Source of the DNA: an uncultured Candidatus Altimarinota bacterium | Lineage (GTDB): Bacteria; Patescibacteriota; Gracilibacteria; CAIRYL01 | Assembly: GCA_947311665.1 (NCBI GenBank) | Contig: CAMZLA010000090.1 | Span: 1 to 6,902 of the forward strand | Length of the DNA stretch: 6,902 bases | Direction: 5' to 3' | Part shown: positions 1 to 6,065 of the stretch, in pieces | Numbering within the stretch: position 1 is the stretch's first letter | Layout: each line of letters begins with the position of its first letter | Made by a program: the position numbers and the translations under genes | Notes under the pieces: generated by a model | Database searches by the model: none | The model's input: only the letters and a program-made list of their open reading frames with translations | Told to the model about the DNA's origin: nothing

Positions 1-1047
1 AGAGGAGAAACACAATTTTTTGTTTCTTTGGAAGATAGTTTAATGCGAATGTTTGGAAGTGATAAAATGGTGAGTCTGATGAATGCCATGAATATTCCAG
101 ATGATATGCCAATTGAAAATAGTTTTATTTCTAAAGGAATTGAAAATGCTCAAAAACGAGTAGAAGGAGCTCATTTCGATAGACGAAAACATGTATTACA
201 ATATGATAATGTGATGAATAAACAACGAGAAATTATTTATTCTAAACGACGAAAATTATTGAAAAATGCTTCTGTCGATGGAGAATTTTTAGAAATGATT
301 CGTGATGAAGTTTCAAATCTTGTTGATGTCTATACTGCAAATAGAGAGAGTCATAAATGGGATGTGAAAGAAATTTTTGAAGATATTTCTTCATTTCATA
401 AAGATGAAGAATTGTTTTCTTTTTCTGGTCTTAAAAAATGTGAAAGTACCGATGAAATGAAAGTTTTAGGAATAGAATTTTTAACAAATGCATATAACAA
501 GAAAAAAGAAAAATTTCTCGATGCCGAAAGTTTGGAAAAAGCATTGCGACAAATTTCTTTACGAGTAATGGATACTCTTTTTGTTGAACATTTACAGTCT
601 ATGACACAGCTCAAAGAACAAGTTGCATTGCGAGCCTATGGACAGCGAGATCCGTTAATGGAGTATAAAAAAGAAGCATATCATCTTTTTACAAAACTTT
701 TAGCAGAAATGAGAAAAGGAAGATTATCAACTTTTTTCCATATAGAAATTAGAACAGCAAATCCTGCTGCTCCTTTACCACCAGTAAGACAGGTTCAATT
801 GCAAACAAATGAAAAAGAAATTGAAAAAAATTTAGAAAGTGAAAAACCTCAAACTCCAAAAATAAAAAATACTTCATCGGTTCAGGCAAAAAAAATAGTA
901 CTCACATCTACACCAGAACCAAAAACAAAACCGAAAAAAGGAATAACTATTATTAGAGCAGAAGATAATATTCAAACAAAAAAAGTAGGACGAAACGATG
1001 CGTGTCCTTGTGGAAGTGGGAAGAAATTTAAAAAATGTTGTGGGTAG
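1..1047 (+). CDS. secA: Protein translocase subunit SecA, C-terminal part (5' end outside window)
   Basis: SecA is the cytoplasmic motor ATPase that pushes preproteins through the SecYEG channel. Only the last 348 residues are here. The frame is open from base 1, so the TTG at 28 is an internal Leu codon, not a start. Visible in order: the end of the second nucleotide-binding fold (RGETQFFVSLEDSLMRMFGS, matching the family's RGDxGxxxFxxSLEDxLMRxFG); the helical scaffold (EGAHFDRRKHVLQYDNVMN, about residues 55-75); the helical wing; the second scaffold helices (MDTLFVEHLQSM, then LRAYGQRDPLMEYKKEAY at about 210-230); a Lys/Pro/Thr-rich linker of roughly 80 residues; and the C-terminal zinc-binding SEC-C tail (ACPCGSGKKFKKCC, CxCx8CC), the usual SecB/ribosome/phospholipid contact. 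The DEAD motor and most of the preprotein cross-linking domain lie upstream of the window. The stop is TAG. A terminator lies 80 bp downstream, so secA is probably last in its transcript. Identification is certain. Confidence 0.97.
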   Translation, partial: RGETQFFVSLEDSLMRMFGSDKMVSLMNAMNIPDDMPIENSFISKGIENAQKRVEGAHFDRRKHVLQYDNVMNKQREIIYSKRRKLLKNASVDGEFLEMIRDEVSNLVDVYTANRESHKWDVKEIFEDISSFHKDEELFSFSGLKKCESTDEMKVLGIEFLTNAYNKKKEKFLDAESLEKALRQISLRVMDTLFVEHLQSMTQLKEQVALRAYGQRDPLMEYKKEAYHLFTKLLAEMRKGRLSTFFHIEIRTANPAAPLPPVRQVQLQTNEKEIEKNLESEKPQTPKIKNTSSVQAKKIVLTSTPEPKTKPKKGITIIRAEDNIQTKKVGRNDACPCGSGKKFKKCCG

Positions 1048-1124
1048 GAAAGAAAAAATATGAGAGGAGATAAAAATTGGATTAATGGACATTTATAGGG
1101 TGCTATTTTGGAAATAAATTATTG

Positions 1125-1177
1125 AAAAGAGAGATAAAAATTTAAATTTTTATCTCTCTTTTTTATCTCTCTTTTTT
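1125..1177. terminator. Bidirectional intrinsic terminator between convergent secA and rdgB
   Basis: Bases 1125-1162 form a perfect 38-bp palindrome (19-bp arms, AAAAGAGAGATAAAAATTT and its complement; centre between 1143 and 1144). On the + strand it is followed by T-rich sequence to 1177. On the - strand, the copy after the rdgB stop reads into the stem and then TTTTCAATAATTTATT. This serves secA from the left and rdgB from the right. The innermost A/T pairs probably open into a loop in RNA. The rdgB stop codon (1176-1178) sits at its edge. Confidence 0.8.
1152..1177. repeat. 13-bp tandem duplication in the terminator arm
   Basis: ATCTCTCTTTTTT occurs twice head to tail, at 1152-1164 and 1165-1177. 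The first copy is the right arm of the palindrome. The second gives an alternative, longer-looped right arm and a second T tract, and runs into the rdgB stop codon. It looks like a replication-slippage duplication. Confidence 0.75.
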
Positions 1178-1772
1178 ATATCTGTTCTAGAATTTTTTTC
1201 ACTTGTCCAATCGCTTTTCCTCTATGAGAAATTTTATTTTTTTCATCGGTTGAAAGTTCTGTAAATGTTTTTTGAAATCCTTGTGGAACAAAATATGAAG
1301 AAAGAGGAATTCCTTTTGTGAGAGGGACTGATGAATATTGAAGAATTGTTCCTTCACTTTTTCCAGAAAAAATATAAATTTCTTCAGGAGATAGAACAAG
1401 GCAAGCACTTGCAAAAAAACAAGCATTTCTGTTTGTTTCTTTTTCCATTCGTTGCAGAAAAAAATCTATCCATTCTTCATCACTGGCTTTTTCTCCTGCT
1501 CCCCATCGTCGTGTTTTAATTCCCAATTCTCCTTTCAATGCCTCTATTATAATTCCAGAATCTTCGGCAAGTGTGGGAAAATTTGTTTTATGAAAATAAT
1601 ATAATGCTTTTTGTAGTGCATTTTCTTGAAATGTTTCTCCTGTTTCATCGGGGTCAATAATTTTTTCTGGAATATCTGCTAGAGATATAAGTTTTATATT
1701 TTTTATTGTTCCTAAAAATTCTGATATTTCTTTCAGTTTTCCAGCATTTCCTGTTGCAATACAAAGTTTCAT
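1176..1772 (-). CDS. rdgB: Non-canonical purine NTP pyrophosphatase (XTP/dITP diphosphatase, RdgB/Ham1 family)
   Basis: The enzyme hydrolyses XTP and (d)ITP to monophosphate plus pyrophosphate, keeping deaminated purines out of nucleic acids; it is cytosolic. At 198 residues it has normal family length. Conserved features seen: the N-terminal phosphate-binding motif ATGNAGK (T7, N9, K12), DETGETFQENALQKA (E44, K55), AEDSG with metal-binding D71 at 69-73, and EKNKISHRGKA (K178, H183, R184). Two normally conserved segments differ: PGxYSARYAG reads LGIKTRRWGAG (83-93), and the base-binding GFGYDPIF reads GIPLSSYF (154-161). I recall similar variants from Patescibacteria, so this is probably a lineage subtype, but substrate preference may have shifted. 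The ATG start at 1772 is supported because the TGNAGK motif follows immediately; no Shine-Dalgarno is visible. It lies 120 bp downstream of the ATPase gene on the same strand but is separated by a terminator and probably has its own promoter. The stop is TAA. Confidence 0.93.
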   Translation of the reverse strand: MKLCIATGNAGKLKEISEFLGTIKNIKLISLADIPEKIIDPDETGETFQENALQKALYYFHKTNFPTLAEDSGIIIEALKGELGIKTRRWGAGEKASDEEWIDFFLQRMEKETNRNACFFASACLVLSPEEIYIFSGKSEGTILQYSSVPLTKGIPLSSYFVPQGFQKTFTELSTDEKNKISHRGKAIGQVKKILEQI

Positions 1773-1796
1773 ATTTTATCTATTTTAAAATTTTTT

Positions 1797-1839
1797 AAGA
1801 AAAAAGAGTGTTTCTTTTTATAGTATAGAAAACACTCTT
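1797..1839 (-). terminator. Intrinsic terminator of the Ca2+ ATPase gene
   Basis: Read on the - strand after the ATPase stop (1893), AAGAGTGTTT (1839-1830) pairs perfectly with AAACACTCTT (1813-1804) around a 16-nt loop. It is followed directly by TTTT, then C and TT (1803-1797). A 10-bp stem with a T tract on the - strand only is a typical Rho-independent terminator. On the + strand no T tract follows. Confidence 0.8.
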
Positions 1840-1850
1840 ATAAATCTCAA
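1822..1850 (-). promoter_or_regulatory. Candidate sigma70-type promoter for rdgB, nested in the terminator
   Basis: On the - strand TTGAGA (1850-1845; 5 of 6 to TTGACA) and TATACT (1827-1822; 5 of 6 to TATAAT) are separated by exactly 17 bp. Expected transcription start is near 1815, giving a leader of about 43 nt before the rdgB ATG. The -10 lies in the loop of the ATPase terminator, so an rdgB transcript would contain only one arm of that hairpin. Inferred from sequence only; chance matches are common in AT-rich DNA, but spacing and position are both right. Confidence 0.5.
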
Positions 1851-1892
1851 TAATAAATATTAATAATAAATCAAATATTATCTTCTCTTTTT

Positions 1893-4400
1893 TTACCATC
1901 GTTTAGAAAACTTTTTAAATATTTCAAGAAGCGTAATTATCAATATAAATCCTCCACCAATCCAAATCCACAATTCATCAGGAAAGAGTTTAAATTGTAA
2001 AATTTCTGCCAGAGGAGAGATAACTGTTCCTACTGTTGCTGCAATTACCGTAACAATTGCACCAAAAACCCACCAATTAAAAGATTCAAACGAAAGTAAT
2101 GGTTTATGAGTTCGTAAAGAAAAAATAACTGCCATTTCTAAGATAGAAAGGGAAACAAATGCAAAAGTTTGTGCTTCTGTAATATTTATTCCTTGAGACA
2201 AAGCCATAGAATAGAATGATAATACTGCTCCTGCAACAATAACTCCTAAAAATATAATAATTCCAAGACTTCCAGTAAAAAATCCTTCGTCTATTGGTCG
2301 AGGCTGTTTTTTCATTATTTCTTTTTCTGCTGGTTCTGTTGCCAAAGCAAGAGCAGGAAGAGAATCTGTTAAAAGATTTATGAAAAGAATATGAAGAGGA
2401 AGAAGTGGAATGGGGAGTTCTACCAAAAGTGCAACAAGAAGCACTAAAATTTCTGCAAAATTTGTTGAAAGAAGAAAGACTATAGATTTTTTAAGATTAT
2501 CAAAAATCCGTCGTCCCTGTTCTACTCCTTTTACAATACTAGAATAATCATCATCTAGTAAAATAATATCTGAAGCAGAGCGTGCAACCGATGTTCCTAC
2601 TTTCCCCATAGAAATTCCTATTTCGGCTTGTGTAATAGCAGGAGCATCGTTTACACCGTCTCCTGTCATAGCAACAATTTCTCCATTGGCTTGTAATGCT
2701 TTACAAATTTTTACTTTATCATGTGGAGAAACTCGTGCAAAAATAGAATATTTTTTTACCATTTCTTTCATTTCTTCATCGGAAATTTTTTCTAAATGTT
2801 CCCCTTCAATAACCTCACTTTCAATCCCTACTTGCGAAGCAATTGCTTTGGCAGTAATAGCGTGGTCTCCTGTTATCATCAATGTTCTAATTCCTGCTTT
2901 TTGTGCGAGAGAAATAGATTCTTTAACATTTTCTCGAGGAGGATCTTGAAGTCCCAGCAAGGCAATGAATGTTGCATATTGTTCATTTGGTTTTTGTGTT
3001 GCAAAAGCAAGAGTTCTCAGCCCTTTTTTTGCCATTTTCTCAGCCTGATGAATAATATTTTTTCGTTCATTTTCTTCACATTGCAAAGCAATAACTTCTG
3101 GAGCTCCTTTAATAAAAATAATTTTTTCTTCATCAATTACATGATGAGTATTCATAAATTTTGTTTCTGATGAAAACGGTGTTTCATCTATTCTTTCATA
3201 TTTTATAGCAGAATGCTGTTTTGCAAATTGAAGCAATGCAATTTCTGTTGGGTCTCCAATATTTGGGAGAACTGCATCGTTACAGTTTTGGGCTATGGAA
3301 GAGATAATATTGTTTTTTTCTAATATTGATGAAAATTTTTGTTTTTCAATATTTGTTTCATTATAAAAAATTTCTTCAACAGACATTCTATTCTGTGTTA
3401 TTGTTCCTGTTTTATCCGATGCAATAACAGTAATTCCTCCTAATGATTCAACTGATTTTAAATTTCGTACGAGTGCATTTTTTTTTGCCATAACAGAAAC
3501 TCCAATAGCAAGAGATATTGTTAGAACAGCTGGAAGTCCTTCTGGAACAGCGGCAACTGCAAGTGCAATAGCGGTAAACAATGCATCTATCCAATGAATA
3601 TTTCTCATTGTTGCTAATATAAAAACGATGACACACAATGCAATCATTCCTATTCCAATTTGTTTTGCAAGTTTTTCAAGTTTTCGTTGCATCGGAGAAA
3701 CTGGTCGTTCTATCTGAGATATTAAATCTGCAATTTTCCCTATTTTCGTATCGAGTCCAATAGCAATTACGAGTCCTTTTGCTCTTCCAGAAAGCAATTC
3801 ACTTCCTGAATATAAAATATTTTCTCCATTTTCCTTTTCATCAGTTCCAGAATTTTTATATACCGCACTCGATTCTCCAGTAAGCAATGATTCATTTACT
3901 TTACATTCAATAGACTCTATCAATCGAATATCAGCAGGAATTTTTTCTCCTTCTGATAAATGAATAATATCACCAGGGACAAGATTTTCTGTATGTATTT
4001 GAATAATATTCCCATCTCGTAATACTGATGAAAATTGAGGTTGAAGTGTTTTTAATGCTTCGAGTGTATTTTCAGCTTTCCATGCTTGAAAAAACCCTAA
4101 AAAACCATTAAAAATTAAAATAATAATAATAGCGAGAGGTTCTACTAAATCATGCATTTCAATATATCCATTTTCGAGAAAAGGGACAAGTAAAAGCATT
4201 GCAACTGCGAGAAGAAGAATGAAAACAAGAGGGCTAGAAAATTCATCAATGAGCATGTTTACCCATTGTGTTTTCTTTTTGGGCAATTCATTTTTCCCAA
4301 ACGTTTCTTGTTTTTGTTCTGCTTCTTCAGCCGTTAAGCCGTTTTCTCGTGAAGAAAAAGCACTATAAAGTTGACCAATTGGGTCCATAAACATATTCAT
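1893..4400 (-). CDS. P2A-type Ca2+-transporting P-type ATPase (SERCA/PacL-like)
   Basis: Membrane ATPase that exports a divalent cation, most likely Ca2+, from the cytoplasm. Its 835 residues contain the full P2 architecture: N-terminal cation-ATPase domain (about 5-55); M1 (57-75) and M2 (88-106); actuator domain with the dephosphorylation motif TGES (174-177); M3/M4 (248-300) with AAVPEGLP; phosphorylation motif DKTGT (phospho-Asp 329); nucleotide-binding domain with KGAPE (431-435); DPPR (486-489), TGD (510-512) and the hinge TGDGVNDAP (579-587); then M5-M10 (about 638-826). By alignment with SERCA the ion ligands are all present: E287 (E309), N647 and E650 (N768, E771), N675, T678 and D679 (N796, T799, D800) and E755 in M8 (E908). 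That favours Ca2+ over Mg2+ (MgtA), Na+/K+ or Mn2+ relatives. There are no extended regulatory tails. Met codons at positions 1, 3 and 5 are all possible starts; the first ATG is used and none has a Shine-Dalgarno. The stop is TAA, followed by a terminator. Divergent from purA. Confidence 0.94.
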   Translation of the reverse strand: MNMFMDPIGQLYSAFSSRENGLTAEEAEQKQETFGKNELPKKKTQWVNMLIDEFSSPLVFILLLAVAMLLLVPFLENGYIEMHDLVEPLAIIIILIFNGFLGFFQAWKAENTLEALKTLQPQFSSVLRDGNIIQIHTENLVPGDIIHLSEGEKIPADIRLIESIECKVNESLLTGESSAVYKNSGTDEKENGENILYSGSELLSGRAKGLVIAIGLDTKIGKIADLISQIERPVSPMQRKLEKLAKQIGIGMIALCVIVFILATMRNIHWIDALFTAIALAVAAVPEGLPAVLTISLAIGVSVMAKKNALVRNLKSVESLGGITVIASDKTGTITQNRMSVEEIFYNETNIEKQKFSSILEKNNIISSIAQNCNDAVLPNIGDPTEIALLQFAKQHSAIKYERIDETPFSSETKFMNTHHVIDEEKIIFIKGAPEVIALQCEENERKNIIHQAEKMAKKGLRTLAFATQKPNEQYATFIALLGLQDPPRENVKESISLAQKAGIRTLMITGDHAITAKAIASQVGIESEVIEGEHLEKISDEEMKEMVKKYSIFARVSPHDKVKICKALQANGEIVAMTGDGVNDAPAITQAEIGISMGKVGTSVARSASDIILLDDDYSSIVKGVEQGRRIFDNLKKSIVFLLSTNFAEILVLLVALLVELPIPLLPLHILFINLLTDSLPALALATEPAEKEIMKKQPRPIDEGFFTGSLGIIIFLGVIVAGAVLSFYSMALSQGINITEAQTFAFVSLSILEMAVIFSLRTHKPLLSFESFNWWVFGAIVTVIAATVGTVISPLAEILQFKLFPDELWIWIGGGFILIITLLEIFKKFSKRW

Positions 4401-4439
4401 ATGTATTTGTGTTTATATATTTTATCTATGTTTCATAAA

Positions 4440-4469
4440 ATATTACTCTTTTTTCTTGCTTTTTGGCAA
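4440..4469 (-). promoter_or_regulatory. Candidate promoter for the Ca2+ ATPase
   Basis: On the - strand TTGCCA (4469-4464) and TAATAT (4445-4440) are 18 bp apart, which would start transcription near 4433 with a leader of about 33 nt. The -35 matches 4 of 6 consensus bases and so does the -10, so this is only a fair candidate. The -35 and spacer are covered by the 4451-4474 inverted repeat. Confidence 0.35.
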
Positions 4470-4474
4470 GAAAA
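4451..4474. repeat. Inverted repeat (possible operator or leader hairpin)
   Basis: TTTTCTTGC (4451-4459) and GCAAGAAAA (4466-4474) are perfect 9-bp arms around a 6-base TTTTTG spacer. Neither strand carries a T tract right after it, so it is not an obvious terminator. It covers the candidate ATPase -35 and is directly followed by the palindrome AGTATACT (4474-4481), which reads as a TATACT -10 on both strands. A regulator-binding site is the simplest guess; function unproven. Confidence 0.5.
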
Positions 4475-4498
4475 GTATACTGATTTTTTTATGTAATG

Positions 4499-4529
4499 TT
4501 GTAAAATTATTTTTATTTTTTATTATAAT
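4499..4529 (+). promoter_or_regulatory. Candidate promoter for purA
   Basis: A perfect -10 TATAAT (4524-4529) is preceded by TTGTAA (4499-4504), a weak -35 with a long 19-bp spacer. Transcription would begin near 4536, leaving a leader of about 160 nt before the purA ATG. The alternative is the TATACT at 4654-4659, which would give a leader of about 30 nt but has no recognisable -35. Confidence 0.35.
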
Positions 4530-4534
4530 TGAGG

Positions 4535-4546
4535 CTACATATGTAG
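4535..4546. repeat. 12-bp perfect palindrome at the predicted purA start point
   Basis: CTACATATGTAG is a perfect palindrome starting 6 bases after the TATAAT -10, so it would span the predicted transcription start. That is a classical place for a repressor operator. The predicted regulator is unknown, and a 12-bp palindrome can occur by chance. Confidence 0.4.
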
Positions 4547-4696
4547 AGAAAAGAAAGTTTTTATATTTAGATATTTTCTTTTTGCTATACCAATAATAAA
4601 AAAAGTCAAGATAATTCTTGTGGAAAGATATAAGAGAAATAAAAAAAATGAGATATACTTTTTTTAGAAACTTATTTTTTTCTAATCTAATTTTGT

Positions 4697-5959
4697 ATGT
4701 CTAATATAACAGTTGTTCTGGGAAGTCAGTGGGGAGATGAAGGAAAAGGAAAGTTGGTTGATATATTGGGAGAAAATCATAGTGTGATTGTGAGAGCTGG
4801 TGGTGGAGCAAATGCTGGACATACTATTGTACGAGATGGTAAAAAATATGTATTTCATCTCTTACCATCGGGACTTTTAACAGAAGGAAATATTGGAGTA
4901 GTAGGAAATGGGTGTGTTGTAGATATTCATCAGTTATGTCTTGAAATAGATAATTTAGAAAAAAATGGATTATCGCTCGATGGAAGAATTTTTGTGAGTG
5001 ATAGAGCACAAATTTTATTTCCATATCACATGGAAATAGATGGATTGCAAGAAGCACGACGAGGAGAAGAGGGTATTGGAACGACAAAAAGGGGAATTGG
5101 TCCGTGTTATGCCGATAAAATTTCTCGACAGGGAATTCGAGGACGAGATCTTTTAGACAGAAATATTTTTGAAAAAAAATTGATAGCAATATCTTCTCGT
5201 TTGAAATCTGTATATAATATAGAACTTAATATTGCTGATGAATTGAAAAAATATGATGAAATTATTGAACGAGTGCGTCCATTTATTGTCGATACATCAT
5301 ATCTTTTAGAAAAATTGCAAAACGAAGGAAAAAATATTTTAATTGAAGGAGCTCAAGCATTTTTTCTCGATATAGATTTTGGAACATATCCATATGTAAC
5401 ATCATCGTCTATTTCTACTGGAGGAATGGCAACAGGGTGTGGAATAGATCCACGAAGTTTTTCAGAAGTTATTGGAGTGTTGAAAGCATATACAACTCGA
5501 GTAGGAGAAGGTCCATTTCCATCAGAATTATTTGATGAAAATGGAAAAAAATTAGGAGAAATAGGGCATGAATTTGGTGCAACAACAGGAAGACCACGAC
5601 GATGTGGGTGGCTCGATTTATTTATGATGAAAAGTTTTGTACGAGTAAATGGTCCAGATTGTTGGAATATTACAAAATTGGATATTTTAGATAGTTTTTC
5701 AGAAATTTCTATTGTAACAGGATACGAATTGAAAGGAGAGCAACTTGAAACTTTTCCTGCCGATAGTGATGATTTAGAAAATATTTCTCCAGTGCTTACT
5801 ACTCTTAAAGGCTGGAATGAAGATATTTCATCAATAAAAAACTATGATGATTTACCAGAAAATGCTAAAAAATATTTAACATTTATTGAAGAATATACTG
5901 GGGTAAAAGTGAAATATATTGGAACAGGAGTAGGGAACGATGATTTAATAGTGAGATAA
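4697..5959 (+). CDS. purA: Adenylosuccinate synthetase
   Basis: PurA joins IMP and aspartate using GTP to make adenylosuccinate, the committed step to AMP; it is cytosolic and usually dimeric. The 420 residues match the family length. Seen in order: GSQWGDEGKGK (9-19) with catalytic D14; NAGHT with catalytic H42; the switch and IMP-binding segment IGTTKRGIGPCYADK (127-141); LIEGAQAFFLDIDFGTYPYV (215-234), where the usual GAQGxxLD has Ala for Gly; YTTRVGEGPFPSEL (265-278); the Asp/IMP loop GATTGRPRRCGW (294-305); and the guanine-binding TKLD (326-329). The C-terminus reads GTGVGNDDLIV where most enzymes have SxGPxRxxTI, a local divergence. The ATG at 4697 is chosen because the conserved strand begins at residue 4; no Shine-Dalgarno precedes it. 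The stop is TAA. It is not in a purine operon here: divergent from the ATPase and convergent with the next gene. Confidence 0.97.
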   Translation: MSNITVVLGSQWGDEGKGKLVDILGENHSVIVRAGGGANAGHTIVRDGKKYVFHLLPSGLLTEGNIGVVGNGCVVDIHQLCLEIDNLEKNGLSLDGRIFVSDRAQILFPYHMEIDGLQEARRGEEGIGTTKRGIGPCYADKISRQGIRGRDLLDRNIFEKKLIAISSRLKSVYNIELNIADELKKYDEIIERVRPFIVDTSYLLEKLQNEGKNILIEGAQAFFLDIDFGTYPYVTSSSISTGGMATGCGIDPRSFSEVIGVLKAYTTRVGEGPFPSELFDENGKKLGEIGHEFGATTGRPRRCGWLDLFMMKSFVRVNGPDCWNITKLDILDSFSEISIVTGYELKGEQLETFPADSDDLENISPVLTTLKGWNEDISSIKNYDDLPENAKKYLTFIEEYTGVKVKYIGTGVGNDDLIVR

Positions 5960-5975
5960 AAAATTTAAAAAAATT

Positions 5976-6005
5976 AAAAAATAGTGTTTTTTTGAAACAC
6001 TATTT
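5976..6005 (-). terminator. Intrinsic terminator for the 187-residue gene (possibly shared with purA)
   Basis: AAATAGTGTTT (5979-5989) and AAACACTATTT (5995-6005) make an 11-bp stem with a 5-base loop. On the - strand the stem is followed by a T-rich run (TTTTTAATTTTTTTAAATTTTTT, counting two stem bases), which suits termination of the gene at 6066-6629. On the + strand GGCTC follows instead of T's, so purA would terminate here only poorly. Confidence 0.65.
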
Positions 6006-6006
6006 G

Positions 6007-6043
6007 GCTCAAAAAAGAGGGGGTAGTGGTTATTTTTTTGAGC
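6007..6043. repeat. Second hairpin with a G-rich loop after purA
   Basis: GCTCAAAAAA (6007-6016) pairs with TTTTTTGAGC (6034-6043) over 10 bp. The loop of 17 bases holds GAGGGGGTAGTGG, the most G-rich stretch in the window. It begins one base after the preceding hairpin. No good T tract follows on either strand. The loop segment TAGTG (6024-6028) could pair with CACTA (5998-6002) in the neighbouring stem. Its role is unknown; it could be part of a compound terminator or an RNA structure. Confidence 0.55.
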
Positions 6044-6065
6044 TAACATTTTATTTAAATTTTCG

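Larger units (their letters stand above)
4401..4696. other. Divergent intergenic regulatory region (ATPase / purA)
   Basis: This 296-bp very AT-rich gap lies between two divergent starts, so it should hold both promoters. It contains the candidate ATPase promoter, a 9-bp-stem hairpin, the candidate purA promoter and a 12-bp palindrome, each listed separately. Also visible are a weak A/U hairpin (4548-4558 with 4573-4583) and a small 5-bp stem CAAGA/TCTTG (4607-4620) in the presumed purA leader, plus a second -10-like TATACT at 4654-4659 without a matching -35. I recognise no known riboswitch core and no gene. An 18-codon ORF at 4648-4704 overlaps the purA start but has no coding signal. Confidence 0.6.

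Noticed and set aside
28..30. TTG as the start of a shortened SecA
   Set aside because: The frame is open to base 1 and residues before it match conserved SecA sequence, so it is an internal Leu codon.
1060..1098. 12-codon ORF (MRGDKNWINGHL) after secA with a purine-rich stretch upstream
   Set aside because: Too short to support, no conserved feature, and it lies in the secA 3' region before the terminator.
1771..1783. 13-bp box ATAGATAAAATAT (- strand) upstream of rdgB, also at 4417-4429 upstream of the ATPase
   Set aside because: It touches the ATG in one case and lies 17 nt away in the other, so it cannot be the same promoter or RBS element in both; a plausible AT-rich coincidence.
1849..1871. 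Direct repeat AATAATAAAT at 1849-1858 and 1862-1871
   Set aside because: Short and of simple composition; no function can be supported.
2686..3170. + strand open frames inside the ATPase gene (also - strand frames in secA and purA, and a + frame over the tandem repeat)
   Set aside because: Antisense shadows of well-supported genes; their translations are low-complexity and match no family pattern.
4648..4704. 18-codon ORF overlapping the purA start by 8 bases, possible leader peptide
   Set aside because: Low-complexity AT-derived sequence with no codon pattern or initiation signal; expected by chance here.
6007..6043. G-rich loop as a G-quadruplex, IS200/IS605 end or REP element
   Set aside because: There are not four G tracts, and no transposase or second copy lies in the window.
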